The notes under the pieces were generated by a model. That model did no database searches. It was not told the origin of the DNA and was given only the letters and a program-made list of their open reading frames with translations. 47,300 nucleotides of DNA from a virus: the IMG/VR virus record IMGVR_UViG_3300005836_000009, positions 1-47,300 of that record; one strand, 5' to 3'. Position 1 is the first letter of the stretch; every line of letters begins with the position of its first letter. Of the stretch, positions 33,444 to 39,719 are shown piece by piece. The translations under genes and the position numbers were made by a program.

Positions 33444-34241
33444 TCATTGTGTTTTACCCCACTTATTTTCATGAGTCCAACGATTGCTATAACGTTTTAG
33501 CTGGACTTCTTCTTCTGGCCATATTTCTCTGTGGGGAATACCAATGGCCAAATTCCTTTTATCAAGTATGCATGGAGTTCCATATTCTCTCTCACATGAC
33601 TTAGCAAAGTCAATATTTTCATAAGCTATTCCTTCATCGTAAGTTAAGTCCCACCTTGCGCCGTTCCTTAGTAACTCTACAGGAATAGCGGCCCAGTTTG
33701 CTTCCCAATGCTCTGCCGCACAAGAAACAACTCCTACAGGCCCAGGATAAATATCTGATTCTCTAACATCATACCATGAAATCCCCGTAGGACGCTCTGT
33801 AAGCGGTTCAGAGAATATACTGAACAAACCATATGGATCTGCTATTGCTTGGTCAGAGGGAGCGTCTGAGAGCGATACAAGACCTGTTATGAGGCAGTTT
33901 GACCAGTTTGCGTGATCTTCCACGAACATTTCAATGCCATTATCTGGAATCCAGATATAATCCTGCAAACTGATCATTAAATCAAAGTCTCCATCAACTG
34001 CAAGATCAGCAGCATTGTTATAAGCTTGTGCTAGAGCTCGTATATTTCCGGGCTGTTTCTCACAATCAACAAAGATTGTGTCGTTTGTAAAGCCATGCTC
34101 TTCATATACTTGAATTCTTTCATTGGCAAGTTCATCAGCCATACAAAGTGTGTATGGATGAGTTTGCCTCTTCAAAGAAGAGAATAGTATATCGAGTCCC
34201 CCGAACCTATTTGTCGGTACTACTACAAGTACATTGGTCAA
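33444..34241 (-). CDS. GT2-like glycosyltransferase
   Basis: A 265-residue protein with a GT-A start (VLVVVPTNRFGGLDILFSSL), a conserved RALAQAYNNAADL helix, and LMISLQDYIWIPD where the usual DxD would be, so the metal site is altered to Gln-Asp. A late YDEGIAYENIDFAKSCE block fits the acceptor-side acidic motif. It could be a diverged active enzyme or a binding protein. It is translationally coupled to the papain-like protease (4-base overlap) and followed by the collagen-like gene. Confidence 0.65.
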   Translation of the reverse strand: MTNVLVVVPTNRFGGLDILFSSLKRQTHPYTLCMADELANERIQVYEEHGFTNDTIFVDCEKQPGNIRALAQAYNNAADLAVDGDFDLMISLQDYIWIPDNGIEMFVEDHANWSNCLITGLVSLSDAPSDQAIADPYGLFSIFSEPLTERPTGISWYDVRESDIYPGPVGVVSCAAEHWEANWAAIPVELLRNGARWDLTYDEGIAYENIDFAKSCEREYGTPCILDKRNLAIGIPHREIWPEEEVQLKRYSNRWTHENKWGKTQ

Positions 34242-35086
34242 ATAGCAAGCTCCACAGCTATCAAGGCTTCTCCATAATCAACAAATAGTTTTTCCATATC
34301 TGCTTTATACATCTTGAAATGCCCATTATCTCCCCAACCTGCGCTCCAAGAATTAATGAACAGTAGAGAATCATCTGCTGAATCATAGCCGTTGGCTACA
34401 TAGGCATGTCCTCCTGCTACTGCTCCGCGAACATCAACAAAGCCTTTAGCGTTGGGATCAAACATATTCTCTAGCCAATCTGTGCCCATAACAACTGGAC
34501 CCTTTTGCTGAATCCATGCAACAACTTCATCTACCGAAGCAGCAAATGCATAAATTCCTAATCTTCGTCTATTCTTTAACGCCTTGGCTTGTGAGCGTAG
34601 ATCGGTTCCATTTTCTTGTCCAGGCTCACCATCAATAACCTTGCATTCATAATAAATATCATGACCATCTTGATCTGTAAATTTATCATTGATAGGAAGA
34701 GTGTTACCCCACTGTGCTGCTGAGAATCCGACACAATGGTTAGTGTCAGCTTGATCTAAAATTTCTTCTGGATCAACCCACTCAGTTAAAGTAGTAGAAG
34801 GTGGCGCTGGAACAGGATTCAACGACGCCTTGGCCTGAGCAAAATAGTTCAGCGCCTTCCACCAGTGAGTTTTAGTTACATCAGGGTATGAAGTAGCCGC
34901 CCATCTAGCGAATGTAACAGACGTTAGTTTTAGTTCCGCAATGCCAAGGTTGATTAGGTCTGTCGGATCTGATAGTGAAGATGCTCTATCTACTCCTAGA
35001 CCAAGGAAGTTAGCTAGCTTATAATCTCTCTCGTCAGGAGGAGATACGTTTCTACCAAGCAAATGCGATCCAAAAACTTTAGTCAT
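34238..35086 (-). CDS. papain-like (C1 family) cysteine protease
   Basis: A 282-residue protein with the papain order of catalytic residues: Gln112 and Cys118 in DQADTNHCVGFSAA, His227 in AGGHAYVANGYD, and Asn245 in LLFINSWSAGWGDNGHF. The first 110 residues include SPPDERDYKLANFLG, as in bacterial papain-type enzymes, and may act as a propeptide or binding part. No signal peptide. AAAGGG precedes ATG. It could process a phage protein, attack a host protein or cut wall peptides after holin opening. Phage-encoded papain-like enzymes are uncommon, so the target is of interest. Confidence 0.8.
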   Translation of the reverse strand: MTKVFGSHLLGRNVSPPDERDYKLANFLGLGVDRASSLSDPTDLINLGIAELKLTSVTFARWAATSYPDVTKTHWWKALNYFAQAKASLNPVPAPPSTTLTEWVDPEEILDQADTNHCVGFSAAQWGNTLPINDKFTDQDGHDIYYECKVIDGEPGQENGTDLRSQAKALKNRRRLGIYAFAASVDEVVAWIQQKGPVVMGTDWLENMFDPNAKGFVDVRGAVAGGHAYVANGYDSADDSLLFINSWSAGWGDNGHFKMYKADMEKLFVDYGEALIAVELAI

Positions 35087-35097
35087 TTAAGCCCTTT

Positions 35098-35322
35098 CTA
35101 TACGAGGATTAATTCTCTTTCCATTTTCATTGTACCACCATGAGATGGCTTCTTGGGATATGGATGATTAAGAATTAATGAACCTCCAAGATCTTCTTCG
35201 TCATCGTCGTCATCTTCTTCTAGTTCATCCCAATAAATCATATCATCTTCGTCGTCTTCATAAAAATTATCATCAAGTTCATCTTCATCATAATCAGTTT
35301 CATCACCATAATCTCTATTCAT
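35098..35322 (-). CDS. extremely acidic small protein
   Basis: A 74-residue protein with 28 Asp/Glu among residues 4-44, including a run of eight acidic residues, plus several Tyr and Trp. The last 25 residues are normal. It starts at ATG 35322 just after the HD gene, with AGGAAG before it. The charge pattern recalls DNA-mimic proteins (Ocr-like anti-restriction) and acidic chaperones, but no fold can be claimed. The opposite strand also has a long open frame, which is a by-product of Asp/Glu codons. Confidence 0.6.
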   Translation of the reverse strand: MNRDYGDETDYDEDELDDNFYEDDEDDMIYWDELEEDDDDDEEDLGGSLILNHPYPKKPSHGGTMKMERELILV

Positions 35323-35869
35323 ATCTTCCTACTTTCACCCCTAGTTTTTCTAGACGAGTAATCATTTCAAATTTAGCTACTTGTGGCGACCACGGAACTA
35401 TTCTAGTTTCTAGTGGTTTGCTTCCATTAAAGTCTGCTGTTCGTAATTCATTCTTAGACATTAAATCCCTGTACTCGGTATTCAGCAAGATCTTGTCAAC
35501 TTTTGAAACTTCATCGGCATATGGAAAATTAAACCCATATTTCTTACCAACAAGCCGCATTAAATTATCTTCCGCCTCTCTGAAAAGGCTCATTGCATCT
35601 TGTTCTTTAACAGGTTTGGCTAAATCCATTAAATATGCCTCAGAAGCGTCATGCAAAATCCCTGCCATTCTATATTCATGGGGCAGATTATCATGAACTC
35701 TGCAAGAGTGTTCAGCAACACTATAAAAGCTAGTGGTGTGTCCAGTAAATCTGCATTGATTTCCTAATGCATGACAGATATCAAGCAAATTGATATCTTC
35801 TAGCTTTGGGTTAAGAGGCCAGAATAACCGACCTGTGTAAGTGACTATTGACCCTTTAGTATCTATCAT
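35315..35869 (-). CDS. HD-domain phosphohydrolase (YfbR-like)
   Basis: A 184-residue protein with the HD metal site: His54 in SVAEHSCRVHD, His73-Asp74 in GILHDASEAY, then DLAKPVK, as in YfbR-like 5'-nucleotidases, and a later Asp in EVSKVDKILLNTE. Such enzymes act on deoxynucleoside monophosphates and may shift the pool for phage DNA synthesis. No Shine-Dalgarno is present. TGCTAACAT with TATAAT directly after it lies just before the ATG, so the gene may start a transcript with almost no leader. Confidence 0.8.
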   Translation of the reverse strand: MIDTKGSIVTYTGRLFWPLNPKLEDINLLDICHALGNQCRFTGHTTSFYSVAEHSCRVHDNLPHEYRMAGILHDASEAYLMDLAKPVKEQDAMSLFREAEDNLMRLVGKKYGFNFPYADEVSKVDKILLNTEYRDLMSKNELRTADFNGSKPLETRIVPWSPQVAKFEMITRLEKLGVKVGRYE

Positions 35870-35878
35870 ATGATTATA

Positions 35879-35887
35879 ATGTTAGCA
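35879..35887 (-). promoter_or_regulatory. candidate extended -10 promoter (TGCTAACAT) for the HD gene unit
   Basis: On the minus strand TGCTAACAT (35887 to 35879) has the TGnTAnnnT form and predicts RNA starting about 3 bases before the ATG at 35869. A perfect TATAAT overlaps its end (35878-35873) but would start RNA inside the ATG. There is no ribosome site, matching the other SD-less first genes here. Confidence 0.5.
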
Positions 35888-35896
35888 CAAATCAAT

Positions 35897-35929
35897 GAGA
35901 GTGAGCAAATGCGGCGTTTGCTCACTCTC
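35897..35929. repeat. perfect 13-bp inverted repeat (strong hairpin)
   Basis: GAGAGTGAGCAAA (35897-35909) and TTTGCTCACTCTC (35917-35929) pair without mismatch around a 7-base G+C-rich loop. There is no U-tract on either strand. It lies between the lysis cassette and the HD gene and just upstream of the candidate promoter. It may be a terminator without U-tail ending the portal-lysis transcript, or a regulator site. Part of its arm (GAGCAAATG, 35903-35911) recurs at 35935-35943. Confidence 0.75.
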
Positions 35930-35973
35930 TACGGGAGCAAATGGCGGGGACGTTACCAAATGCTCAACCGTTC

Positions 35974-35990
35974 TCTAGGCATAGCCTAGA
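35974..35990. repeat. 17-base palindrome
   Basis: TCTAGGC-ATA-GCCTAGA is a perfect inverted repeat with a 3-base centre, 4 bases past the stop of the 77-residue gene on the minus strand. Its size suits a dimeric repressor site or a short terminator hairpin. Together with the 13-bp hairpin it makes the 124-base gap 35870-35993 the most structured non-coding stretch in the window. Confidence 0.6.
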
Positions 35991-35993
35991 TAT

Positions 35994-36227
35994 TTACAGT
36001 AATATTTTAGGTATAAGCTCGTTGGGGCATCCTTTGTCTAACAATTCCTTAACATCCCAAGGGGAGATGTGGGTATGAACTATCAACGCATCTATATACC
36101 CACAATCTACCCCTAGTAGTTCTACGAAACGCATCCTTCTATTATCAACCAATTGTTGTAACCTTTGTCGGTCCAACTTTTGTTCAACAGTTTCAGGTAC
36201 AGGTTTTTTACTCGGAGGCACTACCAA
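35994..36227 (-). CDS. 77-residue hypothetical protein after the holin
   Basis: A helical protein with a Pro/Lys-rich start and a second half containing DALIVHTHISPWDVKELLD. It starts inside the end of the holin gene, at TTG 36227 or GTG 36221; the latter is better spaced from AAGGG. It has no membrane segment or Cys pair and closes the lysis cassette before the structured gap. Function unknown; a lysis regulator or unrelated small protein are both possible. Confidence 0.45.
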   Translation of the reverse strand: MVVPPSKKPVPETVEQKLDRQRLQQLVDNRRMRFVELLGVDCGYIDALIVHTHISPWDVKELLDKGCPNELIPKILL

Positions 36228-36645
36228 AGCCCTTGCTAGGTGCAGGTGATTCTCCTGGAGTTACCAAGCCCTGGAGGGCACGGAAACCAGCCATGAGAGC
36301 TCCTACTAGTGCGGCAAGTCCCAATGACTTAGCCGTAGCCAAATCGGGAGCATTAAGAACTCCTACTATTGAAACTAAGAAAGCACCAAGTCCAGCCTGT
36401 AGAAATGCGTCTAGGTAGGCTCCAAAAGGCTGAGAAAGATAGTTGCCAAATGAAAGCTGTGGCACAAACTGCTGAAGTGCCTTTACGCCTGCTGCTACTG
36501 AAGCAAACAGGGCAGCAACACCAAGAGCATAAGCCTGACTTAAATCAGGTGCGGCAAGAATTCCTGTAGAAAGAGCTAGTGTTGAAACCGCAAAGGCTCC
36601 AATAAAAGCACGTCCTGCTGCTGAGAGTAAGTCTTTAAAATTCAT
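36208..36645 (-). CDS. holin (duplicated transmembrane unit)
   Basis: A 145-residue protein with Ala/Leu/Gly-rich membrane segments arranged as two similar halves. Each half has a hydrophobic stretch, an (A)APDL motif (AAPDLSQAYALG and NAPDLATAKSLG), a second hydrophobic stretch and a KALQ or RALQ end. This matches actinophage holins and would form the pore that starts lysis. AAGGAGGTG precedes ATG. The C-terminal tail is Pro/Ser-rich. It sits among other small membrane genes, as in actinophage lysis cassettes, but no canonical endolysin adjoins it. Confidence 0.75.
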   Translation of the reverse strand: MNFKDLLSAAGRAFIGAFAVSTLALSTGILAAPDLSQAYALGVAALFASVAAGVKALQQFVPQLSFGNYLSQPFGAYLDAFLQAGLGAFLVSIVGVLNAPDLATAKSLGLAALVGALMAGFRALQGLVTPGESPAPSKGFGSASE

Positions 36646-36656
36646 TTTTCACCTCC

Positions 36657-37076
36657 TTATGGTCTTAGAATTAATTTTTGACATTCTTTAATTGTTGGAA
36701 CATGTAATTTATCTTTGCTCAATCTTTTAACATTCTGTTCATGAACTTTTGATATAACTATTTTCCCCTGAGATATATATGTTTCACTAAGCGCTAATTC
36801 TCCAACTATATGTGCATCAACAAGATTATTGTATTTTTGAAGAGTTGATCTTGAACTGATACAGCTTGTTACCGCATTTCGGTTAATTTCATTTCTAAGT
36901 TGTTTATCGTTATTGTCAGATACTTTATAAAGTCCTGCGGTCATCCCTAATGCAAGAATTAAATATCCTAAGACAGCCCGACGTACATATTTATTCAGAG
37001 CATTAACGCGATCAGCTTCAGCCGCAACTCTTCCGTCCTCTGCAATAACTCTATCTTGTTCTGAATTTTTATCCAT
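36657..37076 (-). CDS. single-pass membrane protein of the lysis cassette
   Basis: A 139-residue protein with a charged helical N-terminus (about 33 residues), one clear membrane segment (AVLGYLILALGMTAGLYKV) and a polar, probably external, C-terminal part with two Cys. It is an N-in, C-out protein of the sort found beside actinophage holins. It could be a second holin, an antiholin or a spanin-like partner. The ATG overlaps the end of the 33-residue membrane peptide gene. Role inferred from neighbours. Confidence 0.6.
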   Translation of the reverse strand: MDKNSEQDRVIAEDGRVAAEADRVNALNKYVRRAVLGYLILALGMTAGLYKVSDNNDKQLRNEINRNAVTSCISSRSTLQKYNNLVDAHIVGELALSETYISQGKIVISKVHEQNVKRLSKDKLHVPTIKECQKLILRP

Positions 37077-37170
37077 GTATTAAACCCTGAAACTGTAAAA
37101 GCAATGCAACTACTAAAGTAATTGTAACATAGCATGCAGTAACGGGGTAGGTTTTAATCATAGTTGTCAT
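37069..37170 (-). CDS. 33-residue membrane peptide
   Basis: A short frame starting at ATG 37170, which overlaps the stop of the upstream gene as ATGA. It encodes a polar N-terminus and one hydrophobic segment (TACYVTITLVVALLLQF). The open frame continues upstream to 37386, but that part overlaps the better-supported 73-residue gene in another frame. A tiny membrane peptide beside a holin could be an antiholin or a lysis helper. Confidence 0.5.
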   Translation of the reverse strand: MTTMIKTYPVTACYVTITLVVALLLQFQGLIHG

Positions 37171-37388
37171 TTTGAATCCTTTTCGTCGGGGTTTTGTTCT
37201 TCCCCGTTTGTCTTCCCGTTCTTTCTCTTTTCCTCTGCTTTGAACACTAGAGGGAATCCCATCAGAGCTAGGGAGGCTGTGAGTAGAAACGGGCGTTCGC
37301 CTTGGTAAAATATCAATTCGTGTAGAAAGCCGAATGTCCCGATCAGGTATGCGAGTGCTTCCTTGGTTTGTCTTGAAAGAGGCCACAT
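37167..37388 (-). CDS. 73-residue actinophage-type membrane protein
   Basis: Two hydrophobic segments (AYLIGTFGFLHELIFY and PFLLTASLALMGFPLVF) separated by a short Gln/Gly/Glu/Arg loop, with a charged C-terminal tail. This layout, including the Arg-Pro before the second segment and the Gly-x-Pro near its end, is common to membrane proteins near actinophage lysins. No Shine-Dalgarno precedes the ATG; the 18-base gap before it is A+T-rich and holds TANNNT boxes, so an almost leaderless start is possible. Possible holin partner. Confidence 0.65.
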   Translation of the reverse strand: MWPLSRQTKEALAYLIGTFGFLHELIFYQGERPFLLTASLALMGFPLVFKAEEKRKNGKTNGEEQNPDEKDSK

Positions 37389-37406
37389 AGTTATATTATC
37401 TTATTG

Positions 37407-39719
37407 TTATATTAGTTTTCCGAACAAATCGTTCCATTTACTATATGAAGCCTCCCAACTATAGTTTAACGCAAAGTTGCGTCCAATTTCTCTGATTTTC
37501 TTTCTTTCACCCCCATCCATTTCAGCTAGATAGAACAATAAACTGAGCCATCTGTTTTGATAGTCAAGATTGTGTGGCCAACCTTCTACTTTTAGATCGG
37601 TAAGAGCTACTGTTTCATTTAGAGCGCCTAACTTTGAAGTAATTGGAATTACGCCGGCAGCTTGATTTTCAATAGCTGTAATACAAAATGTTTCCATAAA
37701 CTCTGTTGGATAAGCCCAATAATTAGAGCTATACATGGCTTTTGCTAATTCATTTTGATTAACTCGACCATGATTAAATATCCCGCCCTCCTCATTGCCG
37801 AGTTCATTCATCTTGCCGACGATCTGGCTCTTCATATATTCAAGATATGTACCGACAGTGTTTCTATTTCGAAGATTAGCAATAATTTTATCTATCATGT
37901 TCCAGCCATAATAAACATTTAACTCTGCTTCAGGATAATGCTCTCTTATTACGGGCCAAAGACCAAGTAATACATCTAGACCACGATCTGGCGAAGAAGA
38001 CCAAATGAATTTAAGTTCACCAGAATCATCATCTGATCTATCTTTCTTAAATCTGTCTAAATTAATACCATTTGGCAAAATGGCCATTTTATTTTCATCA
38101 ATGCCATAAAGCTTTTGTAAATGAGTTGCATGCCACTTTGTTAAACCAATGATTTTGTCTGGAACATTCTTGACAAGCTCTAAATCTTCACCGACATTAA
38201 CATCGTGCATCCAAAGAAGTTTTAATTTTGCGTTAAGATCTACTTCAAAGGGAGCAGGAGAGCGAGAGGAGACAAAAACTTTAAAAGGCTCTGTTGGCAA
38301 GAAGTCTTGCGATGGCCAATATTCTACGCCTTCGTAGACTCCTGCATATTCGCCTGGAGTTCCAAATACTACTGTTCTCCAGCCATCGGCAGCAAACCTT
38401 TTTGCCAATTCCATGACACAAATTTCTGCGCCTCCAGATCCATCTTTCTCTATTGTTTGTGGATGCCAAACTTCAGGAATTGGAGATGTATAAAAACAGA
38501 TACTTTTATCAGAACGCGACCCTCTTAACTTTTTGCGCTCATCTTTAACTTCTTCAGGAGCCTTGCCAATCTTTTTCTTTCTTAACAAAGCAATCTTGTC
38601 ATCTAATAGACCGCTATCTGGATTCCAAAACTTTTTTGCCTTTTTATAATCCTTAATCGCCTGATCATACTCACCGAGATGCTCACAAGCAAGTCCTCTC
38701 AAAAAGAAAGGATAAAAACCTGTCATCATTGGTTCAATTGAAGCAACTGTATTGGGTTTTACAATTCTAGAAGCGATATCTGCAAATGCTTTTTGGCGAC
38801 GATAATCTCCAAGTTCCATACAGCTTTTAGCTGCTCCAATATAGCCATCTGGCCAATCTGGATAGATAGCAATAGAAGTTAAATCTGATTCAATTGCCTT
38901 TCCATGTTCATTTTTCATTCTATAAAGGTCAGAAATTCTTGTATTGGCTAGATAATAGTCATCTGTAATTTCAGGAATCATTTCCTTATATTTTTCAAAT
39001 GCATGAATTGCCGCATCGACAACTTGATTTCTTTCAAGACTCGGCTCCATTGAATCTGCTTCTGCCATAGTCTCGCCAGCAAAATAAAACATATAGCGTG
39101 GCTCTTGTGGAGATTCTTTTATTGCTTTAGCAAGTATTCTTCTATTTCTTTCCCGAGCTCCTCGGTCTTCTCCGCTTTTTCGCATATGTTCAAGCCAGCA
39201 TTCATCGCGTCGGGCGAACTGTGTGCCTGGTGGCGCAGCACACACTTCATGAAGTTTATATCTCCATTCCCAAGGAAGATCTGTAGACATAATTCTTTCG
39301 CGCCATTGCTCAACTACAACTAAACCAGTTTTAGGTTCAACAGCATAGTCATATCTAATGAATATCGCTTGACTATATTCATCAAGCGATTCAAACATTC
39401 CATCAAGACCATTTGGAGCGTGGAAAATATCATCGCTATCAATCCACATCATCCAATCATATTCATCTTTCGGAACCATATCAAAAGACTGTTGACGGGC
39501 TTTCCCGAAATCGTCTTCCCACTCAAAGAGTTCTAGAGTAGATTCAATTCCTAGACCAAACAAAAGCAGGCTAAGATAATTTAATTTATCTTCATCTGTA
39601 CCATTATAGGCAATAAATATGCCTTTAACGTGAGGTTCCAGGGAGCTAAAAAGCTGCTGTAATTCCTCTTCTTTAAATGCGTCCCCTAAAATTAGGCAAG
39701 CCGCTAACCTATTCTTCAA
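37407..39719 (-). CDS. bifunctional glycosyltransferase: GT2 - TPR - GT4
   Basis: A 770-residue fusion. Residues 1-210 are a GT-A domain with the WIDSDD metal motif. Residues about 215-395 are TPR-like helical repeats with YPDWPDGYIGAAKSCMELGD and HLGEYDQAIKDYKKAKKF. Residues 410-770 are a GT-B domain with GSGGAEICVMELAKRFAADG, IWSSSPDRGL, and the E-x7-E motif in ETFCITAIENQAAG. TPRs may hold a protein acceptor, as in O-GlcNAc-type enzymes, so two sugars could be added in turn to a protein. The start is TTG 39719, 6 bases after GAGGAAG and overlapping the portal stop. Its GT4 part is a paralogue of the enzyme at 7599-8741. Confidence 0.85.
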   Translation of the reverse strand: MKNRLAACLILGDAFKEEELQQLFSSLEPHVKGIFIAYNGTDEDKLNYLSLLLFGLGIESTLELFEWEDDFGKARQQSFDMVPKDEYDWMMWIDSDDIFHAPNGLDGMFESLDEYSQAIFIRYDYAVEPKTGLVVVEQWRERIMSTDLPWEWRYKLHEVCAAPPGTQFARRDECWLEHMRKSGEDRGARERNRRILAKAIKESPQEPRYMFYFAGETMAEADSMEPSLERNQVVDAAIHAFEKYKEMIPEITDDYYLANTRISDLYRMKNEHGKAIESDLTSIAIYPDWPDGYIGAAKSCMELGDYRRQKAFADIASRIVKPNTVASIEPMMTGFYPFFLRGLACEHLGEYDQAIKDYKKAKKFWNPDSGLLDDKIALLRKKKIGKAPEEVKDERKKLRGSRSDKSICFYTSPIPEVWHPQTIEKDGSGGAEICVMELAKRFAADGWRTVVFGTPGEYAGVYEGVEYWPSQDFLPTEPFKVFVSSRSPAPFEVDLNAKLKLLWMHDVNVGEDLELVKNVPDKIIGLTKWHATHLQKLYGIDENKMAILPNGINLDRFKKDRSDDDSGELKFIWSSSPDRGLDVLLGLWPVIREHYPEAELNVYYGWNMIDKIIANLRNRNTVGTYLEYMKSQIVGKMNELGNEEGGIFNHGRVNQNELAKAMYSSNYWAYPTEFMETFCITAIENQAAGVIPITSKLGALNETVALTDLKVEGWPHNLDYQNRWLSLLFYLAEMDGGERKKIREIGRNFALNYSWEASYSKWNDLFGKLI

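Noticed and set aside
32952-33500. A 182-residue Pro/Gly-rich open frame on the plus strand, antisense to the collagen-like gene
   Set aside because: It is the complement of Gly-Pro-Ala codons, has no ribosome site and would cross the end of the neighbouring gene. The minus-strand frame has a signal peptide, ribosome site and operon position.
35178-35696. 172-residue His/Leu-rich plus-strand frame
   Set aside because: It is antisense to Asp/Glu codons of the acidic gene and to the HD gene, whose catalytic motifs prove the minus strand.
37171-37386. N-terminal part of a 105-residue frame ahead of the 33-residue membrane peptide
   Set aside because: It overlaps the 73-residue membrane gene in another frame and has a low-complexity Arg/Ser/Pro composition. 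Only the part from ATG 37170 is supported.
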